Shown piece after piece: positions 16,755 to 24,203 of a stretch of DNA of 42,926 bases. How positions within the stretch are numbered: the first letter of the stretch is position 1; every line of letters begins with the position of its first letter. The position numbers were made by a program, and so were the translations under genes. Origin of the DNA: Negativicutes bacterium (GTDB lineage Bacteria > Bacillota > Negativicutes > Veillonellales > Veillonellaceae); NCBI GenBank assembly GCA_009929605.1, contig SAAC01000009.1, positions 1-42,926 of the forward strand, read 5' to 3'. A model generated the notes under the pieces. It did no database searches, was not told the DNA's origin, and saw only the letters and a program-made list of their open reading frames with translations.

Positions 16755-17773
16755 TGGATTTATTGAACCCGTATTATCTTCAGATTGTGATGTTCTTTAT
16801 TATTAATGCGATTATGGGTATTTCCATTTATTTCACATTAACAACCGGACAATTGAGTCTTGGTGCGGCCGGCTTCATGAGCGTTGGTGCTTATGTGGCG
16901 GCACTGATTACTTTGAAAGCTGACTTACCAATTGCTGTAGGTATTTTGGTAGGTGGCTTTGTGGCTGCACTTGTGGCATTCATCATCGGTTTCCCAACGG
17001 TACGCCTTCGTGGTTTGTATTTGGCTATCGCTACACTTGGCTTTGGTGAGGTTGTACGCGTTATTTTCCTAAATATGGAAGTAACCAATGGCGCCCTTGG
17101 CCTTTCTGGTATTCCTGCTATTGCTCAAGAAATGACAAACTATTTCTATGAATTAGATTTAGATGATGTTATGGGCCTTGATGCGATGACATGGGGTAAC
17201 CTTGTAACTATCTTTATCTTGTTGGCTATCTTAGCATTGATTCTTGCATTCTGTATTCGCATTAACAATAGCCGTGTGGGCCGTGCTTTCACAGCTATTA
17301 AAGCAGATGATCATGCAGCAGAATTGATGGGGATTAATGTGGTGTACTACAAAATGGCGGCCTTTGTTATCGGCGCGTTTATCGCTGGTATCGGTGGTGG
17401 TTTGTATGCACATATTACAAACTTTATTAACCCCACAGATTTCAGCTACCACAAAGTAGTTCAAATTTTGTTATTCCCAGTATTTGGTGGTACCAATGTT
17501 GTATGGGGTTCCGTGCTCGGTTCTTTCATCCTCACATTGTTACCAGAAGTATTGCGTTTCCTTGCGGATTACCGCGATATCATTTACGGGGCATTGCTCG
17601 TTATCTTGATGGCTGTTCGTCCTGATGGTATTCTTACTGAAAGTATGATGGATACAATCAATCGTAAATTAGGTTTCAAAAAATCTCCATATATTCCTGA
17701 AACTCAGGTATTAACAGAACGTTTTGAAGCATATAAACGTAAAATGGCCGCGCAAGCGGAAGAAAAGGAATAG
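16754..17773 (+). CDS. livM: Branched-chain amino-acid ABC transporter permease LivM
   Basis: A 339-residue inner-membrane permease. It shows the LivM features TLTTGQLSLGAAGFMSVGAYVAAL near the N-terminus, PTVRLRGLYLAIATLGFGEVVRVI, the loop NNSRVGRAFTAIKADDHAAELMGINVVYYK (contact with the ATPase) and the C-terminal region GGTNVVWGSVLGSFILTLLPEVLR. ATG 16754 overlaps the livH stop (TAATG), so translation is coupled. The last ~30 residues are a charged cytoplasmic tail (AYKRKMAAQAEEKE). Confidence 0.95.
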   Translation: MDLLNPYYLQIVMFFIINAIMGISIYFTLTTGQLSLGAAGFMSVGAYVAALITLKADLPIAVGILVGGFVAALVAFIIGFPTVRLRGLYLAIATLGFGEVVRVIFLNMEVTNGALGLSGIPAIAQEMTNYFYELDLDDVMGLDAMTWGNLVTIFILLAILALILAFCIRINNSRVGRAFTAIKADDHAAELMGINVVYYKMAAFVIGAFIAGIGGGLYAHITNFINPTDFSYHKVVQILLFPVFGGTNVVWGSVLGSFILTLLPEVLRFLADYRDIIYGALLVILMAVRPDGILTESMMDTINRKLGFKKSPYIPETQVLTERFEAYKRKMAAQAEEKE

Positions 17774-17783
17774 GAGGTGTACC

Positions 17784-18545
17784 ATGTTATTAGAACTAAA
17801 TAATGTTAGTAAAAACTTTGGTGGCGTTGCTGCTTTAACTGGTATTACCTTCGGCGTAGAACAAGGTGAAATTTTTGGTGTTATCGGACCAAATGGTGCT
17901 GGTAAAACTACTTTGTTCAACTTGATTACCGGTGTGTTTCCTGTCAGCGAAGGTGAAATTGTATTCGACGGTATGTCCGTAGTAGATATTAAACCTCATC
18001 GTACTGTGGAAATGGGGATTTCTCGTACATTCCAAAATATTCGTTTGTTTGGTAATATGACGGCTCTTGAAACTGTATTAACTGGTATGCATTGTCGTAC
18101 AGGCTCTGGATTCTGGTCAAGTTTCGTCCGTACAAAACGTCAACGTATAGAAGAAGAACGTTGTCGTGGGATTGCTTACGAATTCTTGAAACTCGTTGAC
18201 TTAGCAGATGATGCAGAGGAAGTAGCTACTTCTTTGCCATATGGTAAACAACGTCGTTTGGAAATTGCTCGTGCCTTGGCCACACATCCGCAATTAATTT
18301 TGCTTGATGAACCAGCCGCTGGTATGAATGATAGCGAAACAGAATCCCTTCGTAAATTAATCGGTCGTATTCGTGATTTGGGTATCACTGTTGTGGTAAT
18401 CGAACATGATATGGCGTTGATGATGAATATTTGTGATCGCATGGTTGTATTTAACTTCGGTAAAAAAATTGCAAAAGGAACTCCACAAGAAATCCAACAA
18501 AATCCTGCAGTAATCGAAGCATATCTTGGTAAGGAGGATGCGTAA
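17784..18545 (+). CDS. livG: Branched-chain amino-acid ABC transporter ATPase LivG
   Basis: A 253-residue ABC ATPase. ATG 17784 directly follows a strong AGGAGGTG; the longer frame from 17724 lies inside livM. Walker A GPNGAGKTT is at 35-43, the Q-loop is in SRTFQNIRLF, Walker B is LILLDEPAAGMND, and the H-switch is VIEHDM. The signature region reads LPYGKQRRLEIARAL, in which LPYG replaces the usual LSGG; this is typical of LivG. DEPAAGMN and the insertion near residues 105-125 also fit LivG. It energises transport as a heterodimer with LivF. Confidence 0.95.
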   Translation: MLLELNNVSKNFGGVAALTGITFGVEQGEIFGVIGPNGAGKTTLFNLITGVFPVSEGEIVFDGMSVVDIKPHRTVEMGISRTFQNIRLFGNMTALETVLTGMHCRTGSGFWSSFVRTKRQRIEEERCRGIAYEFLKLVDLADDAEEVATSLPYGKQRRLEIARALATHPQLILLDEPAAGMNDSETESLRKLIGRIRDLGITVVVIEHDMALMMNICDRMVVFNFGKKIAKGTPQEIQQNPAVIEAYLGKEDA

Positions 18546-18546
18546 T

Positions 18547-19257
18547 ATGTTAAAACTAGAGAACGTAGTAGCTGGTTATGGTCATATTATAGCTCTTAAA
18601 TCTATCAGCCTAGAGGTACCACAAGGTTCCATCGTGTCCTTAATCGGGGCTAATGGTGCTGGTAAATCCACTACCATGAAAACGATCATGGGTCTTGTAA
18701 AACCAACAGAAGGTAGCATTACTTTCGAAGGTCAAGATATCACTGGTATGAAAACGCACAATATTGTGAAGGCTGGCATATCCCTCGTTCCAGAAGGCCG
18801 TCAAATTCTCTCAGATATGAGCGTTTACGAAAATCTTGAAATGGGTGCATATATCCGTAATGATAAAGAAATTGAAGACGATATTAAAAAAGTATTCAAA
18901 CGTTTCCCAATTCTTGATGAACGTAGTTACCAAATGGGCGGTACATTATCCGGTGGTCAACAACAAATGTTAGCCATTGGTCGTGCGTTGATGGCGAGAC
19001 CAAAATTGCTTTTGTTGGATGAGCCGTCCATGGGTTTAGCACCATTAGTAGTTAGTGAAATCTTTGAAACAATCAAAGAAATCAGTGCTGAAGGCACAAC
19101 TGTATTACTAGTAGAACAAAATGTACGTCAAGCTTTGAAAATTGCTGATTATGCGTATGTATTGGAGACGGGTAAAATGGTTCTCGATGGTAAGGCTGAG
19201 GACGTGCGGACGAATCCGCGTGTCATGGAGGCGTACTTGGGTGGTCGTGTAGATTAG
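18547..19257 (+). CDS. livF: Branched-chain amino-acid ABC transporter ATPase LivF
   Basis: A 236-residue ABC ATPase. ATG 18547 is preferred: AAGGAGG at 18531-18537 is nine bases upstream, whereas in-frame ATG 18538 would touch it. Walker A GANGAGKST is at 34-42, then LVPEGRQILSDMSVYENLEMGA (typical of LivF), signature LSGGQQQMLAIGRAL, Walker B LLLLDEPSMGLAP and H-loop LLVEQNV. It forms the ATPase heterodimer with LivG. The stop codon (19255-19257) lies inside the left arm of a perfect 17-bp inverted repeat whose other arm is at 19374-19390. Confidence 0.95.
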   Translation: MLKLENVVAGYGHIIALKSISLEVPQGSIVSLIGANGAGKSTTMKTIMGLVKPTEGSITFEGQDITGMKTHNIVKAGISLVPEGRQILSDMSVYENLEMGAYIRNDKEIEDDIKKVFKRFPILDERSYQMGGTLSGGQQQMLAIGRALMARPKLLLLDEPSMGLAPLVVSEIFETIKEISAEGTTVLLVEQNVRQALKIADYAYVLETGKMVLDGKAEDVRTNPRVMEAYLGGRVD

Positions 19258-19390
19258 TTTCGCTATGACAATTTAATAGATATCAAAGAAGGATACCCTG
19301 TAAAAAGATTCCGAACGCTGAGGCGTAAGTCGCTTTTTACAGGGTATCCTTCTTTTCATACCAAATTGCTTGTGCGAAACTAATCTACAC
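19247..19390. repeat. 17-bp inverted repeat spanning the livF stop codon
   Basis: Arms 19247-19263 and 19374-19390 are exact reverse complements and enclose 110 bases that contain the terminator. The right arm recurs imperfectly at 19473-19490. GCGTACTT of the livF 3' end (19231-19238) also recurs at 19398 and near 19499, suggesting that pieces of the livF end were duplicated downstream. Confidence 0.75.
19285..19356 (+). terminator. Terminator of the liv operon with a 23-bp perfect stem
   Basis: Arm 19285-19307 pairs perfectly with 19333-19355. The 25-base loop holds an inner hairpin ACGC-TGAG-GCGT. Both ends are A/T-rich (AAAGAA...TTCTTTT), so it could work in either direction. The stem is far longer than needed for termination. 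Confidence 0.75.
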
Positions 19391-19540
19391 AAAGCCGGCG
19401 TACTTAGGGGGATTCCGAACGATTAGGCGTAAGTCACTTTTTAGAGGGAGACTCATTTTTTTATCAACCTAAGCGAGAATTAGTCTACACGCGCACCTGC
19501 GTACTTAATTTAATCTGTACAATCTTAGGGGGATTTTTGA
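19307..19540. repeat. Degenerate ~100-bp tandem repeat downstream of livF
   Basis: The core GATTCCGAACG-N3-AGGCGTAAGTC-N-CTTTTTA occurs at 19307 and again at 19411, 104 bases apart. A partial GGGGGATT follows near 19527. The adjoining GCGAAACTAATCTACAC-like block also recurs after ~100 bases (19374 and 19473). In the second unit the left arm of the big stem is missing, so only the first copy forms the terminator. Confidence 0.7.
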
Positions 19541-19615
19541 AAGAGTGATGGTTACTGAATTACATGTTTTTGTCATATGCATATATCAAAAATGTATAAG
19601 TTAAAATTAGAAAAA

Positions 19616-19631
19616 TTACTTTATGTTGTGT
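19616..19631 (+). promoter_or_regulatory. NrdR box 1 upstream of nrdD
   Basis: TTACTTTATGTTGTGT matches 12 of 16 positions of the NrdR consensus acaCwAtATaTwgtgt. It lies 32 bp (three helical turns) upstream of box 2, the spacing characteristic of paired NrdR sites. Confidence 0.7.
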
Positions 19632-19637
19632 TTTTGG

Positions 19638-19666
19638 TTGAAGAGTGACACAATATGTTGTATACT
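19638..19666 (+). promoter_or_regulatory. Promoter of nrdDG
   Basis: TTGAAG (19638-19643), a 17-base spacer and TATACT (19661-19666). The expected start is near 19673, which leaves a leader of about 220 nt. Confidence 0.75.
19648..19663 (+). promoter_or_regulatory. NrdR box 2, overlapping the nrdD promoter
   Basis: ACACAATATGTTGTAT matches 14 of 16 positions of the NrdR consensus. It covers most of the promoter spacer and the start of the -10 box, so bound NrdR would block RNA polymerase. Confidence 0.8.
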
Positions 19667-19724
19667 AATAAAGGTACAAACAATGGGTAGGATTACCGTG
19701 AGGACGTTGTTTTACGCAAGTGCT

Positions 19725-19752
19725 AAAAAGTGTGGTTTACCATGCTTTTTTT
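19725..19752 (+). terminator. Terminator-like hairpin inside the nrdD leader
   Basis: AAAAAGTGTGG (19725-19735) pairs with CCATGCTTTTT (19740-19750) over 11 bp with two G-U pairs and a TTTA loop; the T-run is seven long (19746-19752). It lies ~50 nt after the predicted start, so it could attenuate nrdDG or end a short RNA. Just upstream, AACAATG and CGTTGTT can pair around a GGTA/TACC hairpin. Confidence 0.6.
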
Positions 19753-19775
19753 CATGATTATATAGTAGAGCTGGT

Positions 19776-19885
19776 TGTCTTTATAGGAATGCAGATATGT
19801 ATCTGCCACAAGGTATAGGGAACAGAATATCTGTATCCCTATAAAGATACTGGAAAAATGCAACTATAACTAGATAGCTTATAGG
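19776..19885 (+). ncRNA. Candidate cis-regulatory RNA (switch-like leader) of nrdDG
   Basis: Bases 19838-19849 can pair with 19776-19787 (12 bp), enclosing a 6-bp hairpin 19791-19806. Alternatively 19836-19843 pairs with 19814-19821, continuing inward as ACAGA/TCTGT with one bulged A (13 bp in all). A third option pairs 19838-19844 with TTATAGG at 19879-19885, which overlaps the ribosome-binding site. The three are mutually exclusive. No known riboswitch class was recognised. Confidence 0.45.
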
Positions 19886-19893
19886 AGGGATTA

Positions 19894-22047
19894 ATGATGT
19901 TGCAAGTTATCAAGCGTGATGGAACGAGAGCGCCTTTTGATAAGGCAAAAATTGCCATTGCTATAGAAAAGGCAGAACATAGTAGTACTGGATTGTATGA
20001 GGAAGGTTTAGCAGAACGTATTGCGGATGAAATTGAAGCATATGCTATCAAACTTTCTAAAGATATGACTATTAATGCTATTGAAGATCAAGTATATTAT
20101 AAATTACTTGAATATCATAATCCTGCTACTGCACGTGCTTATGAAGGATACAAGGCTGTGCAAGCTTTCAAAAGAAAGCAAAATACTACCGATGAAGGTG
20201 TCATTGGTTTATTAGACCAAAGTAATATTAGTGTATTGGATGAGAATTCCAACAAAGATGCAGCTATCGTATCTACACAACGCGATTTGATTGCTGGCGA
20301 AGTTTCCAAGGATATTGCACGTCGCAAATTGATTCCTACAGGTGTTTTAGAGGCTCATGATAGCGGTGCTATTCATTTCCATGATATGGATTATATTATT
20401 CAACCGATGTTTAATTGCTGCTTAATCAATTTGGAAGATATGTTGACGAATGGTACTGTTATTAATGGTAAGAAAATCGATACGCCAAAATCCTTCCAAG
20501 TAGCATGCACGGTAACGACACAAATCATTGCACAAGTAGCATCTGGTCAATATGGTGGACAAAGTATCAATGGTATCGACCGCATTTTGGCGCCATTTGT
20601 TCGTAAATCCTACGAAAAAATCTTGAACAATGTTATCGAAGAACAAGTGGAAATCTACGGTATGGAACCAAATATGGAAAAAGCCCGTGAAATCGCTTGG
20701 AAACGTACGCGTAAAGAAGTAAAAGATGGTATCCAAACTATTCAATACCAAATTAATACATTGATGACTACAAATGGTCAATCCCCATTTGTAACATTGT
20801 TTATGTATTTTGACCCAACTAGCGAATATGCTAAAGAAGCAGCTATGATTACAGAAGAAATTCTTCTTCAACGTATTAAAGGCGTTAAGAATGAAGCTAA
20901 TGTATATATTACGCCAGCATTCCCTAAATTGATTTATGTTCTTGATGAACATAATGTAAAACCAGGTACACCATATTATTATTTGACTGAACTAGCTGCA
21001 CAATGTACAGCTAAACGTATGTACCCTGATTATATTTCCGCTAAAAAAATGCGTGAAAACTATGAAGGGAATGTATTTAGTCCGATGGGGTGCCGTTCCT
21101 TCTTGGCTCCATGGAAAGATGCAGCTGGTAACTATAAATTTGATGGCCGTTTCAATATGGGCGTTGTGAGCTTGAATTTACCACAAATTGGAATTTTAGC
21201 ACGTGGTAGTGAAGAACGTTTTTTCGATATCTTGAATAAACGCTTGCAACTTGCTGAAAAAGCATTGATGTTACGTTATGAATTGCTAAAAGACGTTGTG
21301 AGTGATGTATCTCCGATTCATTGGCAACATGGTGCCATAGCACGTCTTAAAAAAGGTGAAAAAATCGGCAAATTCCTTACTGGTGGTTATGCCACAATTT
21401 CCCTTGGTTACATCGGCATCTATGAGGCCACACGTTTAATTACGGGGGAATCTAATACAGGGGAACATGGTCGTGAATTCGCTATGAAAATTATGGATCG
21501 ATTGAATGATGCAGTTAAGTTATGGAAAGATAAACATAATATTGGTTTTGCTTTGTATGGTACTCCTGCTGAAAGCTTGACACATCGTTTTTCTTCCTTG
21601 GATCGTGCACGTTTTGGCGAAATTGAAGACATTACAGATAAAGGCTATTATACTAATAGTTATCATGTAAATGTTCGTGAAGAAATCAATGTATTTGATA
21701 AATTCTCTTTTGAATCTGAATTCCAAAAGAAATCTACTGGCGGTTGTATTTCCTATGCGGAAATTCCAAATATGAGTAACAATATCCCCGCTGTATTGAC
21801 TATGGTGCAATATATTTATGACCATATTTCCTATGCAGAATTCAATACTAAATCTGATTACTGCCATGAATGTGGCTTTGATGGAGAAATCAAGGTAAAC
21901 GAACATAATGAATGGGAATGTCCGCGTTGTCACAATACAAATCGTGATAAATTAACTGTTATCCGTCGTACATGTGGTTATCTTGGTGAAAACTTCTGGA
22001 ATGAAGGTCGTACAAAAGAAATTAAAGATCGCGTAATGCATATCTAA
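19894..22047 (+). CDS. nrdD: Anaerobic (class III) ribonucleoside-triphosphate reductase
   Basis: A 717-residue glycyl-radical enzyme that makes deoxyribonucleotides without oxygen. Residues ~1-95 are an ATP-cone allosteric domain (LQVIKRDGTRAPFDKAKI). The catalytic barrel includes AHDSGAIHFHDMDY and NGQSPFVTLFMYFDP. Near the C-terminus are the zinc-site cysteines 657, 660, 676 and 679 (CHECGFDG and CPRCHN) and the glycyl-radical site Gly695 in RRTCGYLGE. ATG 19894 or the adjacent ATG 19897 can serve; GGAGGG lies just upstream. It is followed after 17 bases by nrdG. Control by NrdR is supported by two upstream boxes. It fits an obligate anaerobe. Confidence 0.97.
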   Translation: MMLQVIKRDGTRAPFDKAKIAIAIEKAEHSSTGLYEEGLAERIADEIEAYAIKLSKDMTINAIEDQVYYKLLEYHNPATARAYEGYKAVQAFKRKQNTTDEGVIGLLDQSNISVLDENSNKDAAIVSTQRDLIAGEVSKDIARRKLIPTGVLEAHDSGAIHFHDMDYIIQPMFNCCLINLEDMLTNGTVINGKKIDTPKSFQVACTVTTQIIAQVASGQYGGQSINGIDRILAPFVRKSYEKILNNVIEEQVEIYGMEPNMEKAREIAWKRTRKEVKDGIQTIQYQINTLMTTNGQSPFVTLFMYFDPTSEYAKEAAMITEEILLQRIKGVKNEANVYITPAFPKLIYVLDEHNVKPGTPYYYLTELAAQCTAKRMYPDYISAKKMRENYEGNVFSPMGCRSFLAPWKDAAGNYKFDGRFNMGVVSLNLPQIGILARGSEERFFDILNKRLQLAEKALMLRYELLKDVVSDVSPIHWQHGAIARLKKGEKIGKFLTGGYATISLGYIGIYEATRLITGESNTGEHGREFAMKIMDRLNDAVKLWKDKHNIGFALYGTPAESLTHRFSSLDRARFGEIEDITDKGYYTNSYHVNVREEINVFDKFSFESEFQKKSTGGCISYAEIPNMSNNIPAVLTMVQYIYDHISYAEFNTKSDYCHECGFDGEIKVNEHNEWECPRCHNTNRDKLTVIRRTCGYLGENFWNEGRTKEIKDRVMHI

Positions 22048-22064
22048 TTAAGGAGGAGTCGCCT

Positions 22065-22562
22065 ATGCGGTATGGTCAAATTCGACAATATGATATCGCC
22101 AATGGTCCTGGCATCCGCGCATCCATATTTGTAACTGGATGTACACATTGTTGCTATAATTGCTTTAATGAAGAATACCAAGATTTTAGAGCTGGTCAAG
22201 AGTGGACGGAGGAGCAGACCCAATTAGTGATTAATTATGTGACCGATCCTAACTGCTCCGGTTTGACGTTGCTTGGGGGTGAGCCATTTCAAAATGTGAA
22301 GGGTCTCATTCCCGTGGTGAAAGCAGTTCGTACAGTGGCACCAGAAAAATCAATTTGGGCCTATTCTGGTTATATATGGGATGATTTATTAGCTGATGAA
22401 GAACGCAAATCTCTTGTGGAATTAGTCGATGTAGTGGTGGATGGACGGTTCATGGATGAGTTAAAGGATCCGAGCTTACAATTTAGAGGTTCATCAAATC
22501 AACGACTCATTGATGTAAAGAAAACACTAGCTACAGGTGATATCATTTTGTATAGCAACTAA
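22065..22562 (+). CDS. nrdG: Anaerobic ribonucleotide reductase-activating protein
   Basis: A 165-residue radical-SAM activase that generates the glycyl radical in NrdD. The iron-sulfur motif CX3CX2C is at Cys26, Cys30 and Cys33 (GCTHCCYNCFN), and the SAM-binding GGEP is in LTLLGGEPFQN. NGPGIRASIFVTGC is typical of NrdG. AAGGAGGAG precedes ATG 22065. Its length is normal. It ends the nrdDG operon, before a large bidirectional terminator. Confidence 0.96.
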   Translation: MRYGQIRQYDIANGPGIRASIFVTGCTHCCYNCFNEEYQDFRAGQEWTEEQTQLVINYVTDPNCSGLTLLGGEPFQNVKGLIPVVKAVRTVAPEKSIWAYSGYIWDDLLADEERKSLVELVDVVVDGRFMDELKDPSLQFRGSSNQRLIDVKKTLATGDIILYSN

Positions 22563-22579
22563 TTGTAAGGTTATACAAT

Positions 22580-22646
22580 ACATAGACATAAAAAAACAGA
22601 CATATATCAGAATTTTCTGACATATGTCTGTTTTTTATGTCTATGT
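22580..22646. terminator. Bidirectional terminator between nrdG and a convergent gene
   Basis: Arms 22580-22611 and 22616-22646 pair over ~31 bp with one bulged A and one mismatch around a 4-base loop. Internal A6-7/T6 tracts give a T-run in each direction. Convergent genes lie on both sides. Confidence 0.85.
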
Positions 22647-22692
22647 TGTTTTGTAGGCGAGTGTATTAATCCTTTATATACATGGTATAGGC

Positions 22693-23241
22693 TTATACGA
22701 TTTTAGAACCCTTTGTATATTGTTCGCCATCAGCATCTGGAAGTAAACCGTATTCTTTTGTCCATAAGTTTTTATATTTTAATGCTTGATTATGGATGCG
22801 TTCCATCATACTTTCATCAGTACGAACGATACGAGCAGGAATACCTACAACCAATGAATGAGGAGGAATAACTGAGTTTTCTTTCACTACAGCGCCGGCA
22901 GCAATAATAGAGCCTGTCCCAATATGACAGCCACTTAATATAATGGCGCCCATGCCTACCAGAACATTATCCTCTAAGGTAGAGGCATGGATAATCGCAC
23001 TGTGGCCAATAGTAACAAAGTCACCTAGCACACAGGGTTGTTCGTCATCTACATGAAGAACGGAGTTGTCTTGTACATTGGAATAGCGGCCTACAATAAT
23101 TTTATTAACGTCACCACGAGCAGAGACATTTAGCCAGCAGGAGGCGAATTCTTTTAATTCTACATCACCCATAAGTTCGCAACCTGGCATAACACAGCTT
23201 TTGGCATCGAGTTTTGGATATTTTCCGTGATATGGTCTCAT
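22693..23241 (-). CDS. Gamma-carbonic-anhydrase-like left-handed beta-helix protein
   Basis: A 182-residue hexapeptide-repeat protein of the gamma-carbonic anhydrase/YrdA/PaaY group. Repeats of the type [LIV]-G-x4 run through residues ~20-140 (VIGH, VLVGMGAIILSGCHIGTGSIIAAGAVV). Potential zinc ligands His63 (SVLHVDD), His80 and His85 (IGHSAIIHA) are in family positions. The C-terminus is a helix (MERIHNQALKYKNLWTKEY). Many homologues have weak or no carbonic anhydrase activity, so the reaction is uncertain. The start has AGGAGA upstream on the minus strand. It lies 17 bases downstream of the FabK-like gene, so the two are probably one transcript. Confidence 0.85.
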   Translation of the reverse strand: MRPYHGKYPKLDAKSCVMPGCELMGDVELKEFASCWLNVSARGDVNKIIVGRYSNVQDNSVLHVDDEQPCVLGDFVTIGHSAIIHASTLEDNVLVGMGAIILSGCHIGTGSIIAAGAVVKENSVIPPHSLVVGIPARIVRTDESMMERIHNQALKYKNLWTKEYGLLPDADGEQYTKGSKIV

Positions 23242-23258
23242 TTGTTCTCCTTTATATT

Positions 23259-24203
23259 TTATAGGAAACGTTGTACGTTCTTAATTGCCTCTTGTGCTTC
23301 TGAGATTACAGAAGTTACAATCTCTTGTGCGGATTCAACTTTTGTAAGGCGATTCAAACCTTGACCAACTTGGACAACACCATTTACTACATCACCATCT
23401 ACGGCCGCTAATTTATTGGTACCTTTAGACATGTTTGTTAATTCTTCTTTTGTAGCTGTACCAGAGAATTCAGCAGCAATATAGCGTGTAGTAAAGTCAC
23501 TTTTCAATCCACGTACACCGCCGTGACCAGATGTTAATCCTGTTACAACAGAGTCTGTATCTGTAGCGTTGATGATAGCTTGCTTCATATTTGGATGTAC
23601 CTGACACTCTTCAGCTAATAGGAAGCGAGATCCCATTTGTACACCTTGAGCACCCATTAATAGAGCAGCTGCTAAGCCGCGACCATCAACGATAGAACCA
23701 GCTACGATAATTGGAATATTGATTTCAGGTAAAATATTTTCCATTAATGCCATAGTAGTTTGCGTACCAATGTGACCACCAGCTTCTTGGCCTTCAATGA
23801 TCATCGCGTCAGCACCAGCGTCAGCAATGCGTTTAGCTAATTTTAAACTTGGCACAACAGGGATGGCCTTGATACCTGCATCTTGTAATGGTTTGATAAA
23901 AGGTACTGGATTGCCCGCACCTAATGTCACAAATGCAGGTTTTTCTTCTAAAATAACTTCTAACAATTCATCTTTATTAGGGGCCATTAACATAAGGTTA
24001 ACACCGAATGGTTTGTCCGTTAATTCGCGAGTAGCACGAATTTCTTGGCGAGTCCATTCTGCATCGCGACCACCTAAGGCGATAACACCAGTTGCGCCAG
24101 CATTCGCTACTGCAGCGACTAATTTGTGTTCTGATACCCAGGCCATAGCACCTTGGATAATAGGATATTGAATATTGAGTAATTCGGTGAAAGTTGTTTT
24201 CAT
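23259..24203 (-). CDS. FabK-like FMN enoyl-ACP reductase / nitronate monooxygenase family
   Basis: A 314-residue FMN TIM-barrel protein on the minus strand. ATG at 24203 is preferred (GGAGGT eight bases upstream) over the longer frame from 24260. The N-terminus MKTTFTELLNIQYPIIQGAMAW, GAGNPVPFIKPLQDAG, EGQEAGGHIGTQTTM (with the family's active-site His) and VQMGSRFLLAEEC all fit the FabK/NMO family. It has the same length as the fab-operon FabK at 28430 but is clearly diverged, for instance ALGGRDAEWTRQE in place of IIGAGHMPPD. It could be a second enoyl-ACP reductase or a nitronate-oxidising enzyme. It is co-oriented with the gamma-carbonic-anhydrase-like gene. Confidence 0.85.
   Translation of the reverse strand: MKTTFTELLNIQYPIIQGAMAWVSEHKLVAAVANAGATGVIALGGRDAEWTRQEIRATRELTDKPFGVNLMLMAPNKDELLEVILEEKPAFVTLGAGNPVPFIKPLQDAGIKAIPVVPSLKLAKRIADAGADAMIIEGQEAGGHIGTQTTMALMENILPEINIPIIVAGSIVDGRGLAAALLMGAQGVQMGSRFLLAEECQVHPNMKQAIINATDTDSVVTGLTSGHGGVRGLKSDFTTRYIAAEFSGTATKEELTNMSKGTNKLAAVDGDVVNGVVQVGQGLNRLTKVESAQEIVTSVISEAQEAIKNVQRFL

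Larger units (their letters stand above)
19258..19893. other. 636-base intergenic region between livF and nrdD
   Basis: No protein gene is supported. In order it holds: the inverted repeat and terminator of liv, a second repeat unit ending in a T7 run near 19461, an AT-rich stretch, two NrdR-like boxes over a promoter, a terminator-like hairpin, a structured leader segment and the nrdD ribosome-binding site GGAGGG. Confidence 0.7.

Noticed and set aside
19616..19893. The nrdD leader as a cobalamin, T-box, THF or SAM riboswitch
   Set aside because: None of the conserved core boxes of these classes could be recognised; the structure was therefore left as an unassigned candidate.
20422..20952. 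Minus-strand open frame of ~176 codons within nrdD
   Set aside because: It is a shadow of nrdD: no start signal, odd composition, and the sense frame carries conserved enzyme motifs.
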